A DNA stretch of 64,000 nucleotides. It comes from Halomonas sp. PR-M31 (lineage in GTDB: Bacteria > Pseudomonadota > Gammaproteobacteria > Pseudomonadales > Halomonadaceae). Positions 34,635 through 43,581 of the stretch are shown in pieces. Below the pieces are notes generated by a model. It had not been told where the DNA came from, searched no databases, and saw only the letters and a list, made by a program, of their open reading frames with translations. A program made the translations under genes and the position numbers. The DNA is taken from contig NZ_JIBT01000001.1 of the NCBI RefSeq assembly GCF_001039575.1, positions 1-64,000 on the forward strand, read 5' to 3'. The number at the start of each line of letters is the position of its first letter. Position 1 is the first letter of the stretch.

Positions 34635-34649
34635 ATACGTTAGTCGTAT
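34635..34649. promoter_or_regulatory. Short palindrome upstream of the second MFS gene
   Basis: ATACGTTAGTCGTAT is a perfect 5-5-5 inverted repeat 111 bases before the MFS start. It resembles operators of small dimeric repressors in size only; no regulator gene is adjacent. Confidence 0.35.
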
Positions 34650-34759
34650 TTTGCGATAATGAACGGCTTTTTCTGGCCTGGTGTAGGGCTTGGCAGCAGG
34701 GTCATCAACCGGCGTTCTCTCGTCATCTATCTTGTCATTTACGCTCATGAAGTTACTCC

Positions 34760-35985
34760 ATGTCTAAGCATACTCACGCGGCGAACTCCCTCCGGGCAGC
34801 CCACCCTCGCCTGGTCGAACTCGTCCTGGCTTTGGGCGGTTTCAGCATCGGTACCAGCGAATTCGTCATCATGGGACTGGTGCATCGGGTGGCCCACGAT
34901 CTGCAGGTACCGATCCCGGATGTGGCTACGCCATCAGCAGCTATGCGCTAGGCGTCGTGGTGGGCGCGCCGCTTATTTCCGCATTGGCGGCTCGGGTACC
35001 CCGTCGCGCCTTGCTCATCGCCCTGATGCTGCTTTTCGCGATCGGCAATCTGGCAAGCGCTTTGGCTCCGAGTTTTGGCTCCTTCGTGTTGCTGCGCTTT
35101 GTCTCCGGCTTGCCTCATGGCGCTTATTTCGGCGTCGCCGCTCTGGTTGCTGCCGCGGCGGTACCTGTCAATCAGCGCGCCGGTGCGATAGGACGGGTGA
35201 TGCTGGGACTATCCACCGCCATCTTGATTGGCGCGCCGCTGGCTACTTGGGCCGGTAATCTGTTCGGCTGGCAGGTAGCCTTTACCGGCGTGGGAATCGT
35301 GGCCCTGTTCACGGCACTGATGGTGCGCCTTGTGGTACCCGCTCAGGCCGCGGATTCCAATGCGAGCCCCAAGCGCGAGTTCACTGCATTGATCAAACCC
35401 CGGGTCCTGTTCACTCTGGCGGTGGGCTGTATTGGGTTTGGCGGCATGTTTGCGGTATTCAGCTATGTCGTACCTACCCTTGTCGAGCAGGCGGGCATGC
35501 GCGAAGCGCTAGGGCCCCTGGTACTGGCGATTTTTGGTATCGGCACCATGCTCGGCAACGTGATCGGTGCGCGTCTGGCGGACAAGAACCTGCTGCGGGC
35601 CATCCCCACCATCCTGATCTGGTGCTTGGTAGTGCAAGGGCTTTTCTATTTTGCCGCCAACTCTTTATGGCTTGGCATTCTATGTGTCGGGCTCGTGGGA
35701 ACCAGTGTGGCCATGAGCCCGGCCCTGCAAACGCGGCTGATGGACGTGGCGGAAGACGCTCAGACCATGGCCGCCTCACTCAACCACGCCGCCTTCAACG
35801 GTGCCAATGCCTTGGGCGCCTGGCTCGCCGGTGTCACGGTCAAAATGGGCTTCGTCTGGTCCACCACCGGGCTAGTGGGGGCAGGGCTTGCCGCCGGAGG
35901 GCTGGTAATCTTCTATATCGGGCTCTGGGTAGAGCGGCGCAGCCAGACGGTGGCTATCGAAAAGGACAATGCACTCCGCAGATAA
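34760..35985 (+). pseudogene. MFS exporter (AraJ/YdhP-like), frameshifted
   Basis: A second broken major-facilitator gene. The first 60 residues include LVELVLALGGFSIGTSEFVIMGL, typical of AraJ/YdhP-type exporters, then run into a stop at 34949. The second part, from about 34925, reads YAISSYALGVVVGAPLISALAARVPRRALL and continues through helices 3-12. Adding one G at 34924-34925 (GTGGCT to GTGGGCT) restores GYAISSYALGVVVGAP, the conserved family sequence, and a protein of about 408 residues. No strong ribosome site precedes 34760. The same kind of one-base loss breaks five other genes in the window. Substrate unknown. Confidence 0.8.
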
Positions 35986-36146
35986 CAGACTGCCATGCAG
36001 ATGTATCTAGCTGTTCATCAGCTGCGAGCATAAATAGGCGCTTTTAGGCAGCAGGCCGATTTTCAAACCTAGAGGGCGAAAGGTTTGGTCGAGTAGCGCA
36101 AGCGTCTGGCTACCTTTACACCCGCCATAGCCGGTTACCGGCGTAG
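35986..36146. other. Unassigned sequence before the hsdR scrap
   Basis: About 160 bases without a recognisable forward gene. On the minus strand an open stretch of about 40 codons (near 36020-36140, containing QTLALLDQTFRPLGLKIG) reads like real protein, but I cannot identify it and it has no start. Confidence 0.35.
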
Positions 36147-36329
36147 CGTCGATGGCTGGACCGCCTGGCCAAGCAACTGGCGCACGAAGTAGTTGTTGAT
36201 CGGGACTTCGTCAATAGCCGCTTCGCTTATCACAGCGGCGCTAGACAACTCGATAGAGTGCTAGGCAATCAGCTGGATACTCTGCTGAATGAACACGGCG
36301 ACGCCATGTGGCTGCCTAGGACTGCCTAA
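36147..36329 (+). pseudogene. Type I restriction subunit HsdR, C-terminal scrap
   Basis: A 60-codon open stretch between a TAG at 36144 and a TAA at 36327. It reads RRWLDRLAKQLAHEVVVDRD, then GARQLDRVLGNQLDTLLNEH and ends LPRTA. This fits the extreme C-terminus of type I restriction R subunits, where a WL-RI-KQL block is followed by VVVDRE and a final helix. The roughly 900 residues with the nuclease and translocase motors are missing and there is no start codon or ribosome site. Together with the hsdS scrap at 37787 it marks a decayed type I restriction locus around the Fic gene. Assigned from memory of the family; moderate certainty. Confidence 0.6.
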
Positions 36330-36420
36330 TGGTTGCAAAACGGTGAAGAGTGTTTTCGATTGCTACAAAAAGGCGGAAAACTATATGTGTTGTGCCAAAC
36401 ATGTATATTTTTTAGTAAAA

Positions 36421-36450
36421 TCTATGCATATGATACAGGACATGCATAGA
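36421..36450. promoter_or_regulatory. Inverted repeat in the fic promoter region
   Basis: TCTATGCAT and ATGCATAGA form perfect 9-base arms around a 12-base centre, 36 bases before the Fic start. A -10-like TAAAAT lies just before it. The surrounding 150 bases are clearly A+T-rich. It may be an operator for Fic expression, possibly bound by Fic's own C-terminal winged helix; that is speculation. Confidence 0.5.
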
Positions 36451-36485
36451 AAGCACTAAAATCTATCATTGAGGCTGTTTTACCC

Positions 36486-37565
36486 ATGACTCTTTCGATT
36501 CCAGAGCTACCGCCAGCCAACATCGTCGAACTGGAAACTCGCGAAGTACTGAAGAAAACCGCCGTGGCACACCGCTATTTGGCTGAGCTGAAAGGAGTCG
36601 CGGCTAGCATCCCCAACGAGGCCATCCTGGTCAACACGCTCAGTTTACAGGAAGCGAAAGACAGCTCGGAAATCGAGAATATCATCACCACACATGATGA
36701 GCTCTATAAAGCCAGCCTGTTTGCAGAGGCAATCACCAATCCTGCAGCCAAGGAAGTGCAAGATTACGCCTTTGCGCTCAAAGAAGGATTTCAGACGGTA
36801 CGCCAGCAAAAACTTATCCGCCTGGGAGACATTCTCAGCGTTCAGGAAAATCTGGAAAAGAATAACGCAGGATTGCGCCGGCTCCCGGGTACAGAACTCA
36901 AGAACGCCCGAACCGGTGAAGTGGTTTACACCCCGCCACAACATGCGGACGACATCGAACGTTTGATGAATAACCTGGTGCAATACATCAATGACGATAC
37001 TCTCTGTGATGCCGATCCACTGGTGAAAATGGCCATTATCCATCACCAGTTTGAAAGCATTCATCCGTTTTACGACGGCAACGGTCGTACCGGACGCATC
37101 CTCAATATTCTGTATCTGGTGGCCAAGGAACTGCTCAACCTGCCAGTGCTGTACTTGAGCCGTTTCATCATTCGTCACAAAACGGATTATTATCGCCAAT
37201 TACAGCAAGTGCGGGAAACCGGTCAATGGGTGCCGTGGTTGCTGTACATGCTCGATGGCGTGATTGATACTGCCCAAAACACTATTAAAATGATCACCGA
37301 GATCAAACAGCTGATAGGCCAATATAAGCACCGCATGCGCGATGAATTACCGAAAATATATCGTCAAGAGCTGCTGAATAATCTGTTTAACCATCCCTAC
37401 ACTAAAATTGATTTTGTGATGAATGATCTGGGTGTTTCACGTATTACCGCCACCAAATACTTAGAGCAGCTGGTGGATCATGATTTTTTGCACAAAGAAA
37501 AAATTGGTCGAGGCAATTACTACATCAATCACCCCCTGTGTGCGCTATTGATCGAACACGCCTGA
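36486..37565 (+). CDS. Fic-domain AMP transferase with C-terminal winged helix
   Basis: A 359-residue Fic protein that is expected to transfer AMP from ATP to Ser, Thr or Tyr of a target protein. The complete active-site motif HPFYDGNGRTGR lies at about 196-207. An N-terminal inhibitory-helix motif, SSEIEN (about 61-66), fits the (S/T)xxxE(G/N) pattern of class II Fic proteins, whose glutamate blocks productive ATP binding. The C-terminal part (about 285-355) looks like a winged helix (VMNDLGVSRITATKYLEQLV). Length and layout match the Shewanella SoFic group. G+C is visibly lower than in the flanks, suggesting horizontal transfer. It lies between hsdR and hsdS scraps; Fic genes are often found inside type I restriction loci. 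Confidence 0.93.
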   Translation: MTLSIPELPPANIVELETREVLKKTAVAHRYLAELKGVAASIPNEAILVNTLSLQEAKDSSEIENIITTHDELYKASLFAEAITNPAAKEVQDYAFALKEGFQTVRQQKLIRLGDILSVQENLEKNNAGLRRLPGTELKNARTGEVVYTPPQHADDIERLMNNLVQYINDDTLCDADPLVKMAIIHHQFESIHPFYDGNGRTGRILNILYLVAKELLNLPVLYLSRFIIRHKTDYYRQLQQVRETGQWVPWLLYMLDGVIDTAQNTIKMITEIKQLIGQYKHRMRDELPKIYRQELLNNLFNHPYTKIDFVMNDLGVSRITATKYLEQLVDHDFLHKEKIGRGNYYINHPLCALLIEHA

Positions 37566-37685
37566 GTGGCTATTTCGTATTTTTATCAGGAGCTCTAATA
37601 GTTACTGGCGAGACGGGAACTTCATAATGGTTAGCCTGCCGGTCGAGCAAATCCTCTGAATTTATGACATGGCATCGTTATATTA

Positions 37686-37786
37686 TTGGATTCCGCTCAC
37701 GCCTATCGTCGCTCGCTCGCCGTCAAATGGGCTAAGGCGGGTTTGCGCCTAGAAGCGCTGCCACCCTATGCGCCCGAACTAAACCC
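37686..37786 (+). mobile_element. IS630-family transposase, C-terminal scrap
   Basis: About 34 codons read [20 protein letters not shown] and then [14 protein letters not shown]. This corresponds to the region of IS630-type transposases from the second catalytic Asp (LDNA-type) to [11 protein letters not shown]. The sequence breaks off exactly before the catalytic Glu, where the hsdS scrap begins. No start, terminal inverted repeats or TA duplication are visible. An inactive remnant. Confidence 0.65.
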
Positions 37787-37915
37787 AGCCGCGTCGATCA
37801 ACTCTTCGCCTACGCTGATACCATTGAAAAACGAATCAACAACGCCCTGGGCAGGGTCAACAATCTCACCGAGTCCATCCTAGCCAAGACCTTCCGTGGC
37901 GAACTGATCGAGCAC
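37787..37915 (+). pseudogene. Type I restriction specificity subunit HsdS, C-terminal scrap
   Basis: About 43 codons read [20 protein letters not shown], then [20 protein letters not shown]. This is the conserved C-terminal helix of HsdS, normally VDxLFALADxIE followed by VDxLTQSILAKAFRGEL. Both target-recognition domains are missing. The frame runs without a stop straight into the broken helicase downstream, so recombination has joined the two. It is bounded upstream by the IS630 scrap. Confidence 0.72.
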
Positions 37916-40782
37916 GGTAAAGGCGCGATTCACTACCGCAGCGATGAGCTACTAGACACTCCGAACGGGTTGCCATGGCTGAACCGCGAACATCTTCGAC
38001 GTGCCGGAAAGCACTACCGTCCGAGCATGCCCTATCGTTTCAAACTCTACCTCGGCCTTTTTAAGCGCTCCCGGATTTTCGAGATTGTCCGGGACGCCTA
38101 CCCAGACCAAGCGGATTCCTGGGTGGAGCGCCAGGAGCGCAGCAACGATCGCGGGCTGACCTGTTCGCTCTCCGTGGAGGTGGATGAGCAGGGCAGAGTC
38201 AATCCCGACAGTTTTGCCATCTCTACCGCACCTTGGGTACTTGGCGCGCTCCAGCAGGGAAGATTGGATCAGGTCACTCGCGACGCCTTTAAAGCCGCTA
38301 ACAAGGTGTTTCGTCAACGATTGACGAAAATTTTAACGGTGGCGGATAACCTCAAGCAGGAGCATGGTTTGCCTCCTGTGCTGACCACCTTCGAGCTGAT
38401 CGAGATACTCAAGGCGATGGCGGTGTGGACCTCTTTTACGCCGGGAGACGATAACGGCCCGACCTTTTGCAGACCGACGGACGTTCGCTGTTGATGCGTC
38501 AGCTTGTACCGGCTCGCATGCCGTTGAGACGCTGGCCGGATGAAGACGAGCACTCGATGAGTCTGATGCAGCAGTTCGCGATCAACAGCATCGATACGGA
38601 TCTCGACGAGCGTGGACTCTACTCCGTGAATGGCCCGCCGGGGACGGGTAAGACAACCATGCTGCGCGATTTAGTAGCACGCAATGTGGTCAAGCGCGCG
38701 GAGGCGTTGTCGGGACTCGAGTCGGTGGGCGAGGCTTTTGACGATGACCTTCAGGTCAACATTGATGGCGAACTGCGCAGGATCAAAACGCTGATTCCAG
38801 CGCTGTCCGGTTACGAGATGCTGGTGGTCTCGAGCAACAATGCCGCAGTGGAGAATATCACCCGAGAGCTTCCTGAGCGCAAGGCGCTGGGAGACGCCTA
38901 CCGCGAGATGGCCTATTTGAAGCCTGCCGCCCAGAAGCTCGCTGCTGAACACGCATTGAAAGAGGACGGTGAGGCAAGTCTCTTCTCGTTAAGCGAGGAA
39001 GAGTCATGCTAGGGGCTGATCGCCACTGCGCTAGGGAAAAGCGCCAACCGCAAGCAGTTTGGCGAGCGACTGTTCTTTAAACCCGTGGAAAGTCACCGTC
39101 TCTAAGGCGGTGCTGAGCACTACCGCACCTTGATTCCAGCGCTCAGGGAGTTGGCCGGTGGGCGCGATACACAGCTAGGTTTCAAAGACGCTCAGCGTGC
39201 CTTCAAGGTGGCGCGCGCCAAGGTTGAACATATCCTGGAAGAATTGGAGCGTTTACAGGAACTAAAGCGTCAAGCCAAGCAGATACAGGCGCAGCGAGAT
39301 TTGATCGAACGCTACCGACTCGAGGCCGCACGACTGGAACTTTGGAGTGTAAAACGACAAGCACGTCGGGTTGGGGTATGGCCGTTCAAGCACTATTTGG
39401 CACATCGGATGCTGCTTAGGCGCTTGCGCCAAAAGCAGCATCGAGCCGAGAAAACAGCGGCTCTAAGCAAGCAGCGCGCCGATGCGCTCGAGCGTCAGCT
39501 TGAAAAAGCACGTAAAGAGAATGCGCATCTATGTGAGCGCTATAGCGATGCCTTGCTACCCGATGAGGCGCTGGATCTGGAGGTGCCGGATATACAGCGC
39601 ACCTCTTTTGGCCATTGCCAGGTACTGAATCAGGCGCGAGCGCAGCTCACTGCTCGGGCCTTCGAGCTGCACCAGGCTTGGCTGGTCGCGGCCTATGACG
39701 ATAAATCGCAGCGCCTGCATAAAACGCTGTTCTCGCTCATGCCGACCATCAACGGCAGTGTGCTCGATCGCGACGCAGCCAAGGCCTTGTGGCAAATGCT
39801 GTTCATGATAGTGCCGGTGATTTCTTCGACCTTTGCCTCCGTCGCCAGTCAGTTCCGAGCATTGAAAGAGGCTGAAATAGGTTGGCTGTTTGTCGACGAG
39901 GCGGGACAAGCGACGCCGCAACAGGCAGTGGGCGCCCTTTGGCGTGCCAAGCGTGCGGTGGTGGTAGGCGACCCTTTGCAAATAGAGCCAGTATTTACGG
40001 TTCCTCCCGAGCTAGTCGATACCTTAGCGAAAGGCGAGTTTGCAGACGAGTGGTACCAATGGTCGCCGACGGTGACTTCAGTGCAAACCGTGGCGGACCG
40101 CGCGAATCCTTATGGGACTTACCAGATTGCCGATGATCTTTGGGTGGGTAGTCCGCTGCGGGTACACCGGCGCTGCGATGAGCCAATGTTCGGTATTGCC
40201 AATGCCATCGCCTATAACGGCAAGATGCTACATGGCAATTCCAAGTTATCTGACGGGCCAGGCAACAGCCGCTGGATCAATGTCGCCGGTCAGGTAAGCG
40301 GCAAGCACTTTGTACTGAGACAGGCCAAATGCGTGCATAAAATACTGCTCCAATATATTGAACGTGAAAAAGAGCCGCCTCCGGTCTATATCATTTCTCC
40401 CTTCAAGGCCGTGGCCAGTGGTATTCGGCATTATCTCGGCCAACATTTGTCTGGTGAGTGGTTTGGCGGGCAAAATAAGTTACACAGCTGGCTCAAAGAG
40501 CGTGTGGGTACGGTGCATACCTTTCAGGGTAAGCAAGAAGAGCGGGTCATCCTGGTGTTGGGATTATCAGAAGATAATCCGGGTGCCGTCGAGTGGGCCG
40601 CCAGCAAACCCAATCTGCTCAATGTGGCACTCACCCGAGCGAAGAAACGTATTTACGTGGTAGGTAGCGTCGATATCTGGGCGGGTAAAAGGTATTTTTC
40701 GGAAGCGTACGAGCAGTTACCTGTTATATCCAATAGCTCTGATGTTTTAGATACCCGGGGCGATTCAGGCAGGCTTGAGTAG
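37916..40782 (+). pseudogene. Broken SF1 (Upf1/DNA2-like) helicase
   Basis: Remains of a large SF1 helicase. The first part ([15 protein letters not shown] and onward) is in one frame to about 38463, where one missing base (restoring ACCC from ACC gives [11 protein letters not shown]) shifts the frame. Then come Walker A NGPPGTGKTTM (about 38630-38660), VVSSNNAAVENITREL, an in-frame TAG at 39010 where CWGLIA is expected, and a TAA at 39103. The last 550 codons are open and hold a coiled coil, FVDEAGQATPQQAVGAL (Walker B), VVVGDPLQIEPVF, TVHTFQGKQEERVI and NVALTRAKKRIYVVG. The true N-terminus is replaced by the hsdS scrap. Such helicases occur in defence islands. Two nonsense codons plus a shift argue for real decay. 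Confidence 0.78.
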
Positions 40783-40863
40783 CCTGGTAGACGTTGCTAT
40801 TTCAATTTCATAAGAGCAGTAATCATTCCTGTCATAGGTTGCTTCTGATAAATTTGTCGTCTC

Positions 40864-40924
40864 ATTAGTTGCTCTTACTTCGTATGGCAACTAATGTGTT
40901 GCTATAAACGAAAAAGCAACTAAT
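40864..40924. promoter_or_regulatory. Repeated 9-mer operator of the HipBA-like pair
   Basis: ATTAGTTGC (40864-40872) and GCAACTAAT (40887-40895) form an inverted repeat, and a second GCAACTAAT follows at 40916-40924, 14 bases before the antitoxin start. Multiple palindromic sites directly before a HipB-type gene fit autorepression by the antitoxin or toxin-antitoxin complex. Confidence 0.7.
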
Positions 40925-40937
40925 AAGCTGACGACCT

Positions 40938-41264
40938 ATGTCTTTACTCGAACAGATCAAATCGCACCGCTTAACGCTAGGCCTGAAGCAGAGCGACATG
41001 TTGATGCGGCTGGGCATGTCCCGGCAGCAGTATCAAAGGCTGGAAGCCAACGGTAATCCGCGTCTGAATACTCTGGAGCTGGTAGCAAAAGGCCTCAACG
41101 CTGAGTTGATGCTGATACCACAAGGTAAACGCGAAGCAGTGCTTGCTGTGCTGGCAAGTGGGCATGTGCCCGATCAGGCAAGCCCTGAACATGAAACACA
41201 GGAGCAGACCAGCGACCCCTTGGTTGATGATCCTTGGGAGGGATTGCTGGGGGAAAACGAATGA
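40938..41264 (+). CDS. HipB-like XRE-family antitoxin
   Basis: A 108-residue protein with an N-terminal helix-turn-helix of the XRE type (about 5-60): LGLKQSDMLMRLGMSRQQYQRLE holds the two key helices and NPRLNTLELVAKGLNAEL closes the domain. The acidic tail (about 75-108, ending DPWEGLLGENE) may contact the toxin. It precedes a HipA-type kinase gene with 25 bases between, and repeated 9-mers upstream look like its operators. In HipBA systems the antitoxin binds DNA, represses the operon and neutralises the kinase. Confidence 0.86.
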   Translation: MSLLEQIKSHRLTLGLKQSDMLMRLGMSRQQYQRLEANGNPRLNTLELVAKGLNAELMLIPQGKREAVLAVLASGHVPDQASPEHETQEQTSDPLVDDPWEGLLGENE

Positions 41265-41289
41265 GGCTACGTATTCGGGTTGCAATCCC

Positions 41290-42588
41290 ATGGATCGGTT
41301 AAGCATTTTACGACTGACGCTGCATGATCGTCTGGTCGGTCATCTGGTTGGCTACAGAAGTGGCAAGAATCTTCTTCTCTTTGCAGAAGAGTTTGCGTGG
41401 GACCCAGTGCGCCCAACGCTCAGCCTGATCACCCATCCACGGTTTCCGAAATCCGCGGAGCTCTTGAAGCGCGATTGGGCCAGGCATCACGGGGTGCATC
41501 CCTTGCTGTCCAATTTGCTGCCGGAAGGTGCCTTGCGTGAGCTCCTGGCACAAAGCCTGAAGACTCACATTGACCATGAATTCGAGCTGCTGGCTTGGCT
41601 TGGGCGCGACCTGCCCGGTGCTCTAGTCGCGACACCCCTGGCGCCCGAAGACGTGCCCAAGACGTTGCTGCACCGCCTGGCGTTTGAAGACTCAGCGGAT
41701 ATCGAGCAGATACAGCCCATTGATCTTGCAAGTAAGTTCTCGCTCGCCGGCATACAGATGAAGTTCTCCATGAAGGAGCAAGACGGCCGATATAACTTGG
41801 CGCAGGGCGGTACCGGTTCTGCGGATGTGGATCTTGGCGACTGGATTATCAAGACGCCTTCGACTCGCCACGCACAGGTTCCCTTGAATGAATATTCGGC
41901 AATGACGCTGGCCGCTATTGCAGGCATTGATATTCCAGATATTCGCCTGGTCGAACTCGATCAATTGGAGAATCTCCCACCCATCAACCTACCACTGGAG
42001 AAGCAAGCCTTCGCCATAAGGCGCTTCGATCGCAGGCATTACCAAGGTGGAATCGAGCGCGTCCACATGGAAGACTTTGCCCAGGTGCTGGTGAAGTATC
42101 CTAGGGAAAAATACGGCGCGGCAAACTATGAGCAGATCGGCCGTATTCTGTACCAATATTCGGGAGATGGTATTGCCGATGTGCAACAGTTTGCTCGGCG
42201 CATCCTGGTCAATATCTTGCTGGCCAACGGTGATGCGCATCTCAAGAATTGGAGCCTATTGTATAGCGATCGCGTCACCCCGAGACTGTCTCCGGCGTAC
42301 GATATCCTGACAACACGAGCCTACATCGACGGTGAACGCAGCTTCGCGCTTAACCTGGCGGACAACAAGGACTGGTATCGGGCGTCGATGGACAGCTTTC
42401 GCCGTTGGTCAGATAAGTCCGGCATTCCCTGGCGGCTGATCAAGCCGCACCTTGATGACACCCTGGACATGGCACGTACACGCTGGCCGGAAGCGCTACA
42501 GCAGCAGCCCATGCTCGAACGTCATAAAGACGCGTTAAAGGCTCACTGGCAACAGCTGCATCCTGACTTTCGGATTCGCAGGGGCTGA
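41290..42588 (+). CDS. HipA-like serine/threonine kinase toxin
   Basis: A 432-residue HipA-family protein (E. coli HipA 440). N-terminal subdomain: LTLHDRLVGHLVGY and PLLSNLLPEGALRELLAQ. Kinase core: SLAGIQMKFSM (ATP-site loop with Lys), IIKTPS, LNEYSAMTLAAIAGIDIPDIRL, and the catalytic LVNILLANGDAHLKNWSLLY followed by LSPAYDILTT with the metal-binding Asp. HipA kinases phosphorylate aminoacyl-tRNA synthetases and stop growth. The frame is open to 41143, but that region overlaps the antitoxin; ATG 41290 gives the family N-terminus, although no clear ribosome site precedes it. It converges on yicC with a 2-base gap. Confidence 0.88.
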   Translation: MDRLSILRLTLHDRLVGHLVGYRSGKNLLLFAEEFAWDPVRPTLSLITHPRFPKSAELLKRDWARHHGVHPLLSNLLPEGALRELLAQSLKTHIDHEFELLAWLGRDLPGALVATPLAPEDVPKTLLHRLAFEDSADIEQIQPIDLASKFSLAGIQMKFSMKEQDGRYNLAQGGTGSADVDLGDWIIKTPSTRHAQVPLNEYSAMTLAAIAGIDIPDIRLVELDQLENLPPINLPLEKQAFAIRRFDRRHYQGGIERVHMEDFAQVLVKYPREKYGAANYEQIGRILYQYSGDGIADVQQFARRILVNILLANGDAHLKNWSLLYSDRVTPRLSPAYDILTTRAYIDGERSFALNLADNKDWYRASMDSFRRWSDKSGIPWRLIKPHLDDTLDMARTRWPEALQQQPMLERHKDALKAHWQQLHPDFRIRRG

Positions 42589-42590
42589 CA

Positions 42591-43454
42591 TCACTCAATA
42601 TTCTGAATCTGCTCGCGCATCTGCTCGATCAACACCTTCAACTCCACCGCGCAGCGGGTACTTTCCGCCACCACGGATTTCGATGATAGCGTGTTGGCTT
42701 CCCGGTTGAGTTCTTGCATTAGAAAATCCAGCCGGCGGCCGACCGGGCCTTTTTGCGTGAGCTGGCGCTCGACTTCAACGACGTGGGTTTCGAGGCGGTC
42801 GAGCTCTTCGTCGACGTCGGCCTTCTGGGCGAGCAGGGCGATTTCGGCTTCAATACGCTGGGGATCGAGATCGGCCTTGAGAGTGGCGAGACGTTCGCTG
42901 AGCTGGGTGCGCTGGCGCTCGAGTATCGAGGGCAGCAGGGCACGCACTTCCGCGACCTGAACACGAACGCCTTGCAGACGAAGATTGATCAGCTGGGCCA
43001 GGTGTTCACCTTCCCGGGCACGACCGGCAATCAGATCGGAAAGCGCTTCCTCGAACAGGGCGCTGGCTTGCCGCTTGACCTCGTCCAGATCGGCGCCTTG
43101 TATTTCGACCACGCCAGGATGATCCAGCAGCGCCAGGGCATCGGGAATCGGCGCCTCGGGTACCTCGGTGCGAATGTCCTGCAAGGCCCGGGCGAGTTCC
43201 GCCAGGCGCGCGCGGTTGACGCTGAGCAATTCCCCACTGGCAGCAGGCTCGAAGCGCAGGGTGCATTCCACCTTGCCCCGAGCCAGGCGATTGCGCAGGG
43301 TGTCGCGAAAGGCGGGCTCGAGATCGCGCAAGGAATCCGGCAGGCGGAAATGTGGCTCCAGATAGCGCTGATTCACCGAGCGCAATTCGAGCGCCAGGCT
43401 ACCCCAGGCGGCTTCTCGAGTCTGACGGGTGAACGCGGTCATGCTGTGAGCCAT
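42591..43454 (-). CDS. yicC: YicC-family endoribonuclease-like protein
   Basis: A 287-residue member of the YicC family. It begins MAHSMTAFTRQTREAAWGSL and has LELRSVNQRYLEPHFRLPDSLRDLEP (about 23-48). The C-terminal DUF1732 part reads GRRLDFLMQELNREANTLSSKS (about 237-258), then the usual VELKVLIEQMREQIQNIE end. E. coli YicC has been described as an endoribonuclease acting on small RNAs. The start at 43454 has AAGGA upstream; a frame to 43655 would overlap rph. It diverges from rph with a 127-base shared promoter region. Confidence 0.93.
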   Translation of the reverse strand: MAHSMTAFTRQTREAAWGSLALELRSVNQRYLEPHFRLPDSLRDLEPAFRDTLRNRLARGKVECTLRFEPAASGELLSVNRARLAELARALQDIRTEVPEAPIPDALALLDHPGVVEIQGADLDEVKRQASALFEEALSDLIAGRAREGEHLAQLINLRLQGVRVQVAEVRALLPSILERQRTQLSERLATLKADLDPQRIEAEIALLAQKADVDEELDRLETHVVEVERQLTQKGPVGRRLDFLMQELNREANTLSSKSVVAESTRCAVELKVLIEQMREQIQNIE

Positions 43455-43581
43455 GAAGATATCCTTGTGCCGGTGTGAATAAAGCACCGAGTGTAACGGA
43501 TTCGAACCCGGCGGAGGTGTAGAATGGCGCGACGCTTTTTTAGTGAAACTTTCAGATTTTAGTGAAACGCCTAGAGGAATT

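Noticed and set aside
41262-41303. A short frame starting in ATGA overlap with the hipB stop, as an alternative hipA start
   Set aside because: It ends after 13 codons and joining it to hipA would need an insertion unlike the other breaks; ATG 41290 gives a normal HipA N-terminus.
42753-43478. A 241-codon plus-strand frame opposite yicC
   Set aside because: Shadow of yicC, whose N- and C-terminal family blocks are intact on the other strand.
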